NCBI RefSeq assembly: GCF_009707325.1
Contig: NZ_CP046103.1
Location: 4,164,744 to 4,228,743, forward strand
Direction of reading: 5' to 3'
Length of the DNA: 64,000 bases
Source of the DNA: Pseudomonas sp. IB20
Lineage (GTDB): Bacteria; Pseudomonadota; Gammaproteobacteria; Pseudomonadales; Pseudomonadaceae
The notes beneath the pieces were generated by a model. It saw only the letters and a list, made by a program, of their open reading frames with translations, searched no databases and was not told where the DNA came from. A program made the position numbers and the translations under genes. Positions 16,060 through 25,384 of this stretch are shown here, piece by piece. Within the stretch, counting starts at the first letter, position 1. Every line of letters begins with the position of its first letter.

Positions 16060-18702
16060 ATGCGCGCCAACTCGTCTGAACCACAAGACACCGTCACAGC
16101 GACACAACCGATCACACCCGCCCGTTTGCGCTGGCTGGATCTGTTGAGCAAATACCGTCAGCCCATCGGGTTGGCCGTTACCCTGTTGCTGTTCGCAATC
16201 GCCCTGATCGCCTGCCGACACCTGCTGTTGGAACTGGACCTGTACGCTCTCCACGACTCGATCCTGGAAGTGCCCAAGCCCGCCCTGCTGGGTGCGTTTG
16301 CGGCGGCGGTCATCGGTTTCATCATTCTGTTGGGCTATGAGTTCTCCGGCGCGCGCTATGCCGGGGTGAAGCTGCCCGCCAAAACCTTGGCCCTGGGTGG
16401 CTTCACCGCCTTTGCCATCGGCAATGCCATTGGCCTGTCGATGCTCTCCGGCGGTTCGGTGCGCTACCGTTTATATGCACGCCATGGCATCGGGGCTTCA
16501 GAAGTCGCGCACATGACCGTGTTCGCCAGCCTGGCCTTGGGCTGCGCCCTGCCGCCGCTGGCTGCATTGGCCACGCTGAGCAACTTGCCGGCAGCATCGA
16601 CCTACCTGCACCTGTCGCAAGGTTTGCTGGGTGGCATTGCGGGTGCGGTGCTGCTGCTGTCGGTCGCGCTGTGCATCGGCATCTATCGCCGCCGCCTGGC
16701 GGAACAACCCTACCCGGACAACCTGCTGGTCAAGGCGGGTCGCCGCACGCTGCGCCTGCCCGGCCGGCGCCTGACGCTCCTGCAACTGGTGATTACCGCA
16801 CTGGACGTCGCCGCCGCCGCCACCGTCCTTTATATGCTGCTGCCGGAAGCGCCGCCGTTCGGCCCCTTCCTTCTGGTGTACCTGCTGGCCCTGGCCGCCG
16901 GTGTGCTCAGCCATGTACCGGGCGGCGTGGGTGTATTCGAAGCGATTCTGCTCGCCGCCTTTGCCGACAAGCTGGGCGCCGCGCCATTGGCCGCCGCCCT
17001 GCTGCTGTACCGGATGATCTATGTGGTACTGCCGCTGCTGATCGCCTGTGTGTTCCTGCTGGTCAACGAAGCCCAGCGCCTGTTCCAGACCCAGCAAAGC
17101 CTGCGGGTGGCCTCAGGCTTGGCCGCACCGGTGCTGGCCGTACTGGTTTTTTTGTCCGGCGTGGTCCTGCTGTTTTCCGGCGCAACGCCGGAAATCGACT
17201 CACGCCTGGAAAACATCGGCTTCCTGATTCCCCACCGCCTGATTGACGCCTCGCACTTTGGTGCCAGCCTGATCGGCGTGCTGTGCCTGTTGCTTGCCCA
17301 AGGTTTGCGTCGGCGTTTATCCGCCGCCTGGATGCTGACCATGGTGTTGCTGCTGACCGGCGCCCTGCTCTCGCTGCTTAAAGGCTTCGACTGGGAAGAA
17401 GCCAGCCTGATGATCATGACCGCCGTGCTGCTGGCGATCTTCCGGCGCTCGTTCTACCGCGCCAGCCGCCTGACCGAGCTGCCGTTCTCGCCGCTCTACC
17501 TGGTGGCCAGCGTGTGCGTGCTGGGGGCCTCGATCTGGCTGCTGCTGTTTGCCTATCAAGACGTACCCTACAGCCATCAGCTGTGGTGGCAGTTCACCCT
17601 GGATGCCAACGCCCCACGCGGCCTGCGCTCGTTGCTGGGTGCGGCGGTGCTGCTGGTGATCGTCTCGTTGACCTGGTTGCTGCGCACCGCGCGCCCGGTG
17701 ATCCACCTGCCGACCCCGGATGAACTGGAACGCGCCACCAAGATCTTGATGGCCTCGTCCCAACCCGACGGCGGCCTGGCACTGACCGGTGACAAGGCGC
17801 TGCTGTTCCACCCCAACGATGAAGCCTTCCTGATGTACGCCCGTCGCGGGCGCAGCCTGGTGGCTTTGTATGACCCAATCGGCCCGACCCAACCGCGCGC
17901 CGAGATGATCTGGCAGTTCCGTGACCTGTGCGACATCCATCACGCGCGCCCGGTGTTCTACCAGGTACGCGCCGAGAACCTGCCGTACTACATGGACATT
18001 GGCCTCACCGCGATCAAGCTGGGTGAAGAAGCCCGCGTCGACCTGAAACGCTTTGACCTGGAAGCCAAGGGCAAAGAGATGAAGGATTTGCGCTACACCT
18101 GGAACCGTGGCACCCGGGACGGCCTGTCCCTGGAGATCTTCGACCCGGGCCAGGCGCCGATGGATGAACTCAAAGTCATCTCCGATGCCTGGCTGACGGG
18201 CAAGAACGTGCGGGAAAAGGGCTTTTCGCTAGGCCGTTTCAGCGACGACTACCTCAAGCACTTTCGCATCGCGATCATTCGCTTCGAAGGGCGCCCGGTG
18301 GCCTTCGCCAACTTGCTCGAGACTTACAACCACGACCTGGCCAGTCTCGACCTGATGCGTGCGCACCCGGACGCGCCGAAGCTGACCATGGAATTCATGA
18401 TGGTTGGCCTGATTCAACATTATAAGAACCACGACTACGCCCGCTTCAGCCTCGGCATGGTGCCATTGTCGGGCTTGCAACCCCGCCGTGGCGCCCCACT
18501 GACCCAACGCCTGGGCTCAATGGTGTTCCGCCGTGGCGAGCAACTGTATAACTTCCAAGGTTTGCGCCGCTTTAAAGACAAGTTCCAGCCTGACTGGGAA
18601 CCCCGCTATATGGCCGTGCCCGCAGGACTTGATCCGCTGGTGGCACTGGCCGATACCGCTGCCCTGATTGCGGGCGGCTTGACTGGATTGGTGAAACGCT
18701 GA
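16060..18702 (+). CDS. mprF: MprF: lysyl/aminoacyl-phosphatidylglycerol synthase and flippase
   Basis: This 880-residue two-part membrane protein has about 14 hydrophobic segments in residues 30-545, the flippase and scaffold. The C-terminal cytosolic DUF2156 GNAT-fold synthase (about 555-860) transfers an amino acid from aminoacyl-tRNA to phosphatidylglycerol. The signature PGGVGVFEAI lies in the flippase half, and FSLGMVPLSGL with GRRFKDKFQPDWEPRY-like sequence in the synthase half. The modified lipid lowers membrane negative charge and raises resistance to cationic peptides. Whether Lys or Ala is added cannot be told here. The ATG at 16060 has GAGGTGA just upstream. It overlaps the VirJ/AcvB gene by one base. 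Confidence 0.95.
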   Translation: MRANSSEPQDTVTATQPITPARLRWLDLLSKYRQPIGLAVTLLLFAIALIACRHLLLELDLYALHDSILEVPKPALLGAFAAAVIGFIILLGYEFSGARYAGVKLPAKTLALGGFTAFAIGNAIGLSMLSGGSVRYRLYARHGIGASEVAHMTVFASLALGCALPPLAALATLSNLPAASTYLHLSQGLLGGIAGAVLLLSVALCIGIYRRRLAEQPYPDNLLVKAGRRTLRLPGRRLTLLQLVITALDVAAAATVLYMLLPEAPPFGPFLLVYLLALAAGVLSHVPGGVGVFEAILLAAFADKLGAAPLAAALLLYRMIYVVLPLLIACVFLLVNEAQRLFQTQQSLRVASGLAAPVLAVLVFLSGVVLLFSGATPEIDSRLENIGFLIPHRLIDASHFGASLIGVLCLLLAQGLRRRLSAAWMLTMVLLLTGALLSLLKGFDWEEASLMIMTAVLLAIFRRSFYRASRLTELPFSPLYLVASVCVLGASIWLLLFAYQDVPYSHQLWWQFTLDANAPRGLRSLLGAAVLLVIVSLTWLLRTARPVIHLPTPDELERATKILMASSQPDGGLALTGDKALLFHPNDEAFLMYARRGRSLVALYDPIGPTQPRAEMIWQFRDLCDIHHARPVFYQVRAENLPYYMDIGLTAIKLGEEARVDLKRFDLEAKGKEMKDLRYTWNRGTRDGLSLEIFDPGQAPMDELKVISDAWLTGKNVREKGFSLGRFSDDYLKHFRIAIIRFEGRPVAFANLLETYNHDLASLDLMRAHPDAPKLTMEFMMVGLIQHYKNHDYARFSLGMVPLSGLQPRRGAPLTQRLGSMVFRRGEQLYNFQGLRRFKDKFQPDWEPRYMAVPAGLDPLVALADTAALIAGGLTGLVKR

Positions 18703-19988
18703 TGATTCGACGCTCCTGGCGGTATGTGTTGGCCTTTGTAGTGCTGCTCGCGCTGATCGCGGCGGGTGGCTTTTGGTACTGGAACCGCCCTGCCCCGCAA
18801 CCGACCTTGGAGCAACTGCCCCAGGCTGACGGCTCGGTGATGACCCGTGTAACGCCTAACGGCTCGGCAAAAGCCCGTGTGGCGGTGGCCGTGATGGCCG
18901 ATGAAACCCTGACCGACAGCCAGTTGATTGCCCTGAGCAAGGGCGGCGCAGCTCAAATCGTTCAAGTGGTCCTGCCAAAAGATGACTGCAAGCTGCAGGA
19001 ACAAGCGCTGCAAAGCGCCCTGGCCCAGCTTAAAGGCCCGGCGACCCTGGTCAGCGGCATCGGCCCTGGCGCTGCGCTCGCCTGGCGCTGGTTGGCCACA
19101 CAGAACGACGACAAGGCCAACGCCATCTCCGTCGGCTTCGCCCTGGTACAGGAAGGCTGCAAGGACCCGCTGCCGAAGACCTCCGCCCATGGCAACTGGC
19201 TGGTGGCGTGGAACGATAACCCTGACGATGAAAGCGCCAGTTTCGTACGCGACACTCCGCGCGCGACCACCAGCATCAGCGACTACGACATTCATTACCC
19301 ACAAGTGCTGAACAACGAACTGCGCAAGCAATTGGTCGGTTCGGACAACGCCGGCCTGGCGATTCCTGTGGTGGAAGTGCCGGCGGGCCAAGCCAAGGAC
19401 ACCGTTACCCTGTTCCTCTCCGGTGACGGCGGCTGGCGTGACCTGGACCGTGACGTGGCCGGTGAAATGGCCAAGATCGGCTACCCGGTGGTCGGCATCG
19501 ACACCCTGCGCTACTACTGGCAGCACAAGACCCCGGAACAGAGCGCCAAAGACCTTACCGAACTGATGCAGCACTACCGGCAGAAATGGGGCACCAAGCG
19601 CTTCGTCCTGACCGGCTACTCGTTCGGCGCTGACGTACTGCCGGCGATCTACAACCGCATGCCGGAAAACGAACAGCAGCGCGTGGATGCAATCATCCTG
19701 CTGGCGTTCGCACGTACCGGTAGCTTTGAAATCGAAGTGGAAGGTTGGTTGGGCAACGCCGGCAAAGAAGCCGCGACCGGCCCGGAAATGGCCAAGCTGC
19801 CGGCTGACAAAGTGGTGTGCATCTACGGCGCCGAAGAAGTCGACGAGAGTGGCTGCACCGACAAGACCGCTGTTGGCGAAGCGGTGAAGCTGCCAGGCGG
19901 GCATCACTTTGATGAAAACTACCCGGCGCTGGCGCAGCGGCTGGTAGACATCATCGTGAAGCACCAGGCCAAGGACAAAGCCGAGTAA
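18702..19988 (+). CDS. AcvB/VirJ-family periplasmic serine hydrolase (probable aminoacyl-PG hydrolase)
   Basis: This 428-residue protein has an N-terminal signal anchor (WRYVLAFVVLLALIAAGGFW), a divergent N-terminal domain, and a VirJ alpha/beta-hydrolase domain (about residues 225-425). The nucleophile elbow is GYSFGAD, with an acid near GAEEVDES and a His in GGHHFDENY. In Agrobacterium and Rhizobium, AcvB homologues sit next to an mprF homologue (lpiA) and hydrolyse lysyl-phosphatidylglycerol. The same pairing here, with the start inside the mprF stop codon, makes that role likely. The substrate assignment is inference; the fold and coupling are seen. Confidence 0.85.
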   Translation: MIRRSWRYVLAFVVLLALIAAGGFWYWNRPAPQPTLEQLPQADGSVMTRVTPNGSAKARVAVAVMADETLTDSQLIALSKGGAAQIVQVVLPKDDCKLQEQALQSALAQLKGPATLVSGIGPGAALAWRWLATQNDDKANAISVGFALVQEGCKDPLPKTSAHGNWLVAWNDNPDDESASFVRDTPRATTSISDYDIHYPQVLNNELRKQLVGSDNAGLAIPVVEVPAGQAKDTVTLFLSGDGGWRDLDRDVAGEMAKIGYPVVGIDTLRYYWQHKTPEQSAKDLTELMQHYRQKWGTKRFVLTGYSFGADVLPAIYNRMPENEQQRVDAIILLAFARTGSFEIEVEGWLGNAGKEAATGPEMAKLPADKVVCIYGAEEVDESGCTDKTAVGEAVKLPGGHHFDENYPALAQRLVDIIVKHQAKDKAE

Positions 19989-20010
19989 CTCTAGGCTGTA
20001 TGCAAAACCA

Positions 20011-20093
20011 AATGTGGGAGCGGGCTTGCTCGCGAATACGGGTCGTGCTGTGACTGATCCACCGCTTTCGCGAGCAAGCCCGCTCCCACATTT
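20011..20093. repeat. paired REP (inverted) element
   Basis: Two REP cores in inverted orientation (TGTGGGAGCGGGCTTGCTCGCGA ... TCGCGAGCAAGCCCGCTCCCACA, each arm 23 bp; written here only for orientation) form a long cruciform-capable hairpin. It lies in the convergent gap between the VirJ-like gene and recJ. Confidence 0.9.
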
Positions 20094-20113
20094 GTTTGCG
20101 GCGTGCCGAATAA

Positions 20114-21823
20114 CTAGCGCGGTTCGATATGCGCAATCATCAACTGCACAGTTTCCTGCCCACGGAACTCGTTCACGTCCAGCTTGTAGGCCAACTCCAC
20201 CCAACGCACCGTCGGGTTCGGCCAGACTTCACGGTCCACACCAAACGCAATGCCATCAAGCTTCACTGACCCGCATTCGCTCTTGAGCACCACTTTCAGG
20301 TGCCGCTCGCCCACTACGCGTTGTTCGACCAACTGAAACACGCCGTGAAACAACGGTTCTGGAAAATGCTGCCCCCACGGCCCGGCATGCCGCAATGCGC
20401 GCGCCAGTTCCAGGTGAAACTCTTCCACGGCCAAGGTGCCGTCAGACAGCAAGCGCCCGGTGAGGTCTTCTTCACGCAGTTGCCGACGTACTTCAGCGTC
20501 AAAGGCTTCGGCAAACAGTGGGAAATTCGCCTCGGGCAACGTCAGACCCGCCGCCATGGCGTGACCGCCGTACTTGGCGATCAGGTTGGGATGCTGGCTG
20601 GCAACGACCGCCAGGGCATCACGGATGTGAAAACCCTGCACAGAGCGCCCTGAGCCCTTGAGCAGGCCGTCGCCGGCGTCGGCAAAGGCGATGGTCGGGC
20701 GGAAATACCGCTCTTTCATCCGCGACGCCAGAATGCCGATCACGCCTTGGTGCCATTCCGGGTCGAACAGGCACAAACCGTACGGCATCGATTCCACCGG
20801 CAAATCCTTGAGCTGGGCGAGCGCCTCGCGCTGCATGCCCTGTTCGATGGATTTGCGGTCCTGGTTCATACCGTCCAGTTGCGCCGCCATTTCCCGCGCG
20901 GCGGCGAAGTCGGTGGTGAGCAGGCATTCGATGCCCAGGCTCATATCATCCAGGCGCCCGGCGGCATTCAGGCGCGGCCCGAGAATGAAACCGAGATCGG
21001 TAGAGGTGATGCGCGCGTGGTCGCGCTTGGCGACCTCGAGGATCGCCTTGATGCCCGGCCGCGCACGACCGGCACGAATGCGTTCCAGGCCTTGATGGAC
21101 GAGGATGCGGTTGTTGGCGTCCAGGGGCACCACGTCAGCGACGCTGCCCAAGGCCACCAGATCAAGCAATTCGCCGATGTTCGGCTGCGGCTTGTTGTCG
21201 TACCAGCCCAGGCTGCGCAACCGCGCACGCAAAGCCATCAACACGTAAAAGATCACGCCGACGCCGGCCAGCGCCTTGCTGGGGAACTCACAGCCGGGCT
21301 GGTTCGGGTTGACGATGGCGTCTGCCGCCGGCAACTCATCGCCCGGCAAGTGGTGGTCGGTGACCAACACCTGCAAACCGGCCGCCTTCGCCGCCGCCAC
21401 GCCTTCGACACTGGAAATACCGTTATCCACAGTAATCAGCAACTGCGGCTCGCGCTGCAGCGCCACCGCGACGATTTCCGGGGTCAGGCCGTAGCCGTAC
21501 TCGAAGCGGTTGGGCACCAGGTAGTCGACATGCGCCGCACCGAGCAAACGCAGGCCCAAGGTGCCCACCGTGCTGGCAGTGGCGCCATCGGCGTCGAAGT
21601 CACCGACGATGAGAATGCGCTGGCGCTGCTCCAAGGCCGTCACCAGCAGGTCCACCGCGGCATCGATGCCCTTGAGCTGCTGGTAAGGAATCAACCGCGC
21701 CAGGCTCTTGTCCAGCTCGGCTTCAGACTGCACCCCGCGCGCGGCGTAGAGACGGGTCAACAGCGGTGGCAGTTCACCGAGAAACGGCAGGACGGCGGGC
21801 AACGGGCGAGGATCGATACGCAT
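20114..21823 (-). CDS. recJ: single-stranded-DNA-specific 5'-3' exonuclease RecJ
   Basis: This 569-residue DHH-family nuclease is used in RecFOR recombination and mismatch and base-excision repair. The metal motifs are visible in order: VGDFDADGATAS (about 75-86), VTVDNGIS (about 131), TDHHLPGD (the DHH motif, about 155), and a later GGHAMAAGLT (DHHA1, about 420). The oligonucleotide-binding C-terminal domain ends the protein. The start MRIDPRPLPAV is typical for Pseudomonas RecJ. It faces the VirJ-like gene across a REP pair. Confidence 0.97.
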   Translation of the reverse strand: MRIDPRPLPAVLPFLGELPPLLTRLYAARGVQSEAELDKSLARLIPYQQLKGIDAAVDLLVTALEQRQRILIVGDFDADGATASTVGTLGLRLLGAAHVDYLVPNRFEYGYGLTPEIVAVALQREPQLLITVDNGISSVEGVAAAKAAGLQVLVTDHHLPGDELPAADAIVNPNQPGCEFPSKALAGVGVIFYVLMALRARLRSLGWYDNKPQPNIGELLDLVALGSVADVVPLDANNRILVHQGLERIRAGRARPGIKAILEVAKRDHARITSTDLGFILGPRLNAAGRLDDMSLGIECLLTTDFAAAREMAAQLDGMNQDRKSIEQGMQREALAQLKDLPVESMPYGLCLFDPEWHQGVIGILASRMKERYFRPTIAFADAGDGLLKGSGRSVQGFHIRDALAVVASQHPNLIAKYGGHAMAAGLTLPEANFPLFAEAFDAEVRRQLREEDLTGRLLSDGTLAVEEFHLELARALRHAGPWGQHFPEPLFHGVFQLVEQRVVGERHLKVVLKSECGSVKLDGIAFGVDREVWPNPTVRWVELAYKLDVNEFRGQETVQLMIAHIEPR

Positions 21824-21890
21824 GAGGTGGCGGGTGCTTCTCTTCTAATACAACGGTTAAACAGGGATGTTGAAAATGCAGTGGATCAAA

Positions 21891-21994
21891 TGTGGGAGCT
21901 GGCTTGCCTGCGATGCAGGCGCCTCGGTCAAGCAGTTACGCCGCGTTGATGCTTTCGCGAGCAAGCCCGCTCCCACACAAGCCAGCTCCCACAG
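21891..21994. repeat. REP cluster between recJ and yaeQ
   Basis: One forward core (TGTGGGAGCTGGCTTGCCTG) at 21891 faces two inverted cores ending at about 21976 and 21994, the second embedded as CAAGCCAGCTCCCACA. It is an irregular three-core arrangement. Confidence 0.85.
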
Positions 21995-21997
21995 TTT

Positions 21998-22540
21998 TCA
22001 ACCGCGCTCGCCAACCAGCCATTGCAGCTGCACTTCGTGCTGGCCGCGATCATCAGTCACAAAAATCGTGCCTTCACTGATCATCACGTCCCACTTGATC
22101 ACGCGCGGCATGTCCTTGGCCAGGGTCTCGAGGACTTCCTGCGGCACGGCGGCGATGTGTACGTTTTTCAGGTTGTTGGCCACCGGCACCACTTTGCCTT
22201 CCCATACACGCAGGCTGCCATAGGCCAGCAGGCTGGTGCGTTCGGTACGGCGCGAGCACCAAGTCAGGCGGTCGGCGTCAGGCTGGCCGACTTCAATCCA
22301 GTGCAGAACCCGATCATCCAGGCTTTTTTCCCACAGGGCTGGTTCATCCACATCGGACAGACCACGACCAAACGCCAGTTGCTCGTTGTACCAGAGGGCA
22401 TAGGCCAGCAGGCGCACGGTCATGCGTTCTTCGGTTTCCGAAGGGTGGCGGGCGATGGTCTGTTTGACGCTCTCGTACACCGAACGATCGAGGTCGGTGA
22501 GATTGAGTTCGAATTTGTAGGTCGTGGACGGCTGGGCCAT
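21998..22540 (-). CDS. YaeQ family protein
   Basis: This 180-residue protein has the family start AQPSTTYKFELNLTDLDRSVY and conserved DEPALWEKSLDDRVLHWIEVG and WDVMISEGTIFVTDD segments. YaeQ proteins have a PD-(D/E)XK nuclease-like fold, and E. coli YaeQ was first found as a suppressor of rfaH loss. The biochemical role is not settled. It lies upstream of recJ on the same strand, separated by REPs. Confidence 0.92.
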   Translation of the reverse strand: MAQPSTTYKFELNLTDLDRSVYESVKQTIARHPSETEERMTVRLLAYALWYNEQLAFGRGLSDVDEPALWEKSLDDRVLHWIEVGQPDADRLTWCSRRTERTSLLAYGSLRVWEGKVVPVANNLKNVHIAAVPQEVLETLAKDMPRVIKWDVMISEGTIFVTDDRGQHEVQLQWLVGERG

Positions 22541-22688
22541 GAACGGGCTTCTAGAGACAGGGAAAGGCGGCCAGTCTAACCGATGGCGGGGCCAATCAAC
22601 GAATACTGCGCTGCATCATCCTTATCCCAAGGGGGCTCGCCTATGTTAAAAGGCATCACACCACCGCCCACGCTTGCTAAGGATCCTC

Positions 22689-23888
22689 ATGTCGCTTAAT
22701 GCCAAACCGCTTGCCGGCCTGAAAGTCATCGAACTGGGCACCCTGATCGCCGGCCCGTTTGCGTCGCGAATCTGCGCCGAGTTCGGCGCAGAGGTGATCA
22801 AGGTTGAATCCCCGGACGGCGGTGACCCGTTGCGCAAATGGCGCAAGCTGTATGAGGGCACCTCGCTGTGGTGGTTTGTGCAGGCGCGCAATAAGCAGTC
22901 GCTGACCCTCAACCTCAAGCACCCCGATGGCCTGGCGATCCTTAAACAGCTGTTGGCAGACGCCGACATCCTGATCGAAAACTTTCGCCCCGGCGTACTG
23001 GAAAAACTCGGCCTGAGCTGGGAAACCCTGCATGCACTGAACCCCAAGCTGGTGATGGTGCGCCTTTCGGGCTTTGGCCAGACCGGGCCGATGAAAGACC
23101 AGCCGGGGTTCGGCGCGGTGGGCGAGTCGATGGGCGGTTTGCGCTATATCACCGGTTTTGACGACCGCCCGCCGGTACGCACCGGGATCTCCATCGGCGA
23201 TTCGATCGCCGCCTTGTGGGCGGTGATCGGCGCGCTGATGGCGCTGCGTCACCGCGAGGTCAACGGCGGGCTTGGCCAGGTGGTGGACGTGGCGCTGTAT
23301 GAAGCTATTTTCGCAATGATGGAGAGCATGATCCCGGAGTTCGACGTGTTCGGCTTTATCCGCGAGCGCACCGGCAACATCATGCCCGGCATCACGCCTT
23401 CGTCGATCCATACCAGTGCCGATGGCAAGCACGTGCAAATCGGCGCCAATGGCGATGCGATCTTCAAGCGTTTCATGTCGGCGATTGGCCGTGAGGACCT
23501 GGCCAATGACCCGGTCTTGGCCAGCAATGACGGGCGCGACAGCCGCCGTGACGAGCTGTACGGCGTGATCGACCGCTGGGTCAACTCACTGCCGCTGGAG
23601 CAAGTGGTTGAGCAGCTCAACAAGGCTGAGGTCCCGGCCAGTCGTATCTACAGCGCCGAAGACATGCTCGGTGACCCGCAGTTTCTGGCGCGGGAAATGT
23701 TTCTGAAGGCCAAGTTGCCGGGCGGCAAGGATTTCAAGATGCCGGGGATCGTGCCCAAGCTCTCGGACACGCCAGGCAGTTGTGAGTGGGTCGGCCCGCA
23801 ACTGGGTGAACACAACAGCGTAGTGCTCAATGCGTTGGGCTATGACACGGCCGCCATTGCCCGCTTGCGTGAGGACGGCGCGATCTGA
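22689..23888 (+). CDS. CaiB/BaiF-family (class III) CoA-transferase
   Basis: This 399-residue protein opens with the class III signature (KPLAGLKVIELGTLIAGPFA). It goes on with VIKVESPDGGDPLRKW and NKQSLTLNLKHPDG, where CoA-binding residues lie, and GFGAVGESMGGLRYITG. These enzymes move CoA between acyl donors and carboxylates as interlocked dimers; the acyl substrate cannot be inferred. The start is the ATG at 22689, with AAGGA 5 nt upstream, rather than TTG 22674. It is coupled by a one-base overlap to the following binding-protein gene, an unusual partner. Confidence 0.9.
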   Translation: MSLNAKPLAGLKVIELGTLIAGPFASRICAEFGAEVIKVESPDGGDPLRKWRKLYEGTSLWWFVQARNKQSLTLNLKHPDGLAILKQLLADADILIENFRPGVLEKLGLSWETLHALNPKLVMVRLSGFGQTGPMKDQPGFGAVGESMGGLRYITGFDDRPPVRTGISIGDSIAALWAVIGALMALRHREVNGGLGQVVDVALYEAIFAMMESMIPEFDVFGFIRERTGNIMPGITPSSIHTSADGKHVQIGANGDAIFKRFMSAIGREDLANDPVLASNDGRDSRRDELYGVIDRWVNSLPLEQVVEQLNKAEVPASRIYSAEDMLGDPQFLAREMFLKAKLPGGKDFKMPGIVPKLSDTPGSCEWVGPQLGEHNSVVLNALGYDTAAIARLREDGAI

Positions 23889-24772
23889 TGGCTCACCCGC
23901 GCACGCGTCGGTTCATTCAGCTGTGCCTGCTCGGCTCAGTATTCGGCGTATGGCCGCTCACCTCGCATGCTCAGGACACCTTGACCTGGCTGCTGCGCGA
24001 CCTGCCGCCAGTGACCATCTTCGAGGGGCCAAAAAAAGGCCAGGGCGTACTGGATCAGTTGCTACCGATACTCAGCGAGCGCCTGCCGGAGTACCGTCAT
24101 ACCATGATGCACGTCAACCGCGCCCGCAGCATTCAAATGCTGCGCGCAGCCTCGCTGACCTGCGACCCGGCGCTGCTATGGACGCCGGAACGCGCGACAT
24201 ACGTTGTGTTTTCGGCCCAGGCCTTCGTGGTGGCGAGCAACGGGGTGACCCTGCGACGAAGCCAGTATCAGCAAATGGCGCCCTTTATTGCCGAGGGCCA
24301 ATTTGACCTGCAAGCCTTTCTCGACTCGCATAAAGCACGCATTGGCGCGACCGCCGAACGCAGCTACGGCCCGGTCATCGATGCACAGCTAAAAGGCGTC
24401 GACTCACACATCCTGGCACTGCATTACGGCAATGACGCGCTTGGCAGTCTGCTGCAAATGCAGCGCCTTGGGCGGCTGGAAGCGGTGCTGGGCTACTGGC
24501 CGGAAATCCGCTATCACGCCACACAGCAGGGCATTGCGCCGCAGGACTTGATGTTCTATCCCATCAAGGGCTCAGCGCCTTACCAGCGTACGCATATCGG
24601 TTGCTCGGACACGCCCCAAGGTCGCCAGGCGATCGCGCGGATCGACCAGGTACTACGCGAAATCCCACAGGAACAGCTTCTGCAGTCCTACTTGTTGTGG
24701 TTGGACCCGGTCATGCGCGAGCAGTATTTGCGCGACAACCCGAGCTTTTTCCAGGATTCGCCGGAGCGCTGA
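23888..24772 (+). CDS. periplasmic solute-binding-like protein (TIGR02285 type)
   Basis: This 294-residue exported protein has a signal peptide ending near TSHAQ, then DTLTWLLRDLPPVTIFEGP. That layout matches the Pseudomonas and Vibrio TIGR02285 family, distant relatives of family 3 amino-acid-binding proteins. The fold is inferred from alternating segments such as ARIGATAERSYGPVID and EAVLGYWPEIRYHA. No transporter genes are adjacent, so a direct transport role is doubtful; a sensory or orphan role is possible. Its ATG shares a base with the CoA-transferase stop codon. Confidence 0.75.
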   Translation: MAHPRTRRFIQLCLLGSVFGVWPLTSHAQDTLTWLLRDLPPVTIFEGPKKGQGVLDQLLPILSERLPEYRHTMMHVNRARSIQMLRAASLTCDPALLWTPERATYVVFSAQAFVVASNGVTLRRSQYQQMAPFIAEGQFDLQAFLDSHKARIGATAERSYGPVIDAQLKGVDSHILALHYGNDALGSLLQMQRLGRLEAVLGYWPEIRYHATQQGIAPQDLMFYPIKGSAPYQRTHIGCSDTPQGRQAIARIDQVLREIPQEQLLQSYLLWLDPVMREQYLRDNPSFFQDSPER

Positions 24773-24796
24773 GCAATCACAAGGCAAATCGCAGGC

Positions 24797-24836
24797 AAAA
24801 AGAAACCCCGAAGAGTGGGGAGACACTTCGGGGTTA
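24797..24836 (-). terminator. rho-independent terminator (minus orientation)
   Basis: The perfect 10-bp stem AACCCCGAAG/CTTCGGGGTT is followed on the minus strand by a T-rich tail (TCTTTTTGC). It lies 120 bp past the DUF3509 stop codon and can also protect the 3' end of the plus-strand binding-protein mRNA. Confidence 0.8.
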
Positions 24837-24954
24837 AACGTGGCCTACAAAGACCAGTACAACAAGCCACAAACACCGGAGCACAATGTTCGCTCTTGCT
24901 GTTACAAAATCTGACCGGCCATGCTGTAGGAAGTTTCCCTAGATAAACAATTCT

Positions 24955-25239
24955 TCATGCAGCGGCGCCATTGCGCGTCTGGGCAGCGTTGCGCAATGCC
25001 GCGATGACGGAAGGCTCCAGACGCCCTTCGGCGATTTTCAGGTCGCGCAGCAGGCAATCCACCACATCCACCAGCACGCGTTTATCAGTCAATTGCGCGC
25101 GGTCGACTTCACGCTCGACAACGATGGCGCCGGCCGGGTTCTTAACGGTCACCAGGCATTCGCCCTGCACACCTGCGGTGGTCAATGTCACCTGATAAGG
25201 GCTCAGTGCTTCTTCGAGCAATAGGCTGATACTTTCCAT
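24955..25239 (-). CDS. DUF3509 domain protein
   Basis: This 94-residue soluble protein starts MESISLLLEEALSPYQVTL and has the conserved DKRVLVDVVDCLLRDLKIAEG helix region. The family is found almost only in pseudomonads and is functionally uncharacterised. I use the ATG at 25239; a GTG four codons upstream is possible, and neither has a strong ribosome site. The region immediately upstream is the broken end of a sensor-like gene whose frame overlaps this start. Confidence 0.8.
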   Translation of the reverse strand: MESISLLLEEALSPYQVTLTTAGVQGECLVTVKNPAGAIVVEREVDRAQLTDKRVLVDVVDCLLRDLKIAEGRLEPSVIAALRNAAQTRNGAAA

Positions 25240-25384
25240 CTCGATCACCACTCAATAGTTCGGGAACAATCGTTTCAACGGCAGCTGCCTCTATCCTAAG
25301 TGACTGGTTATGACGTAGGAAAGTTCGCTTTATCGTCTTTATGGGGTCGTCAGGGAGTGACGTGAACCAGCAGCGCGCATTGGC

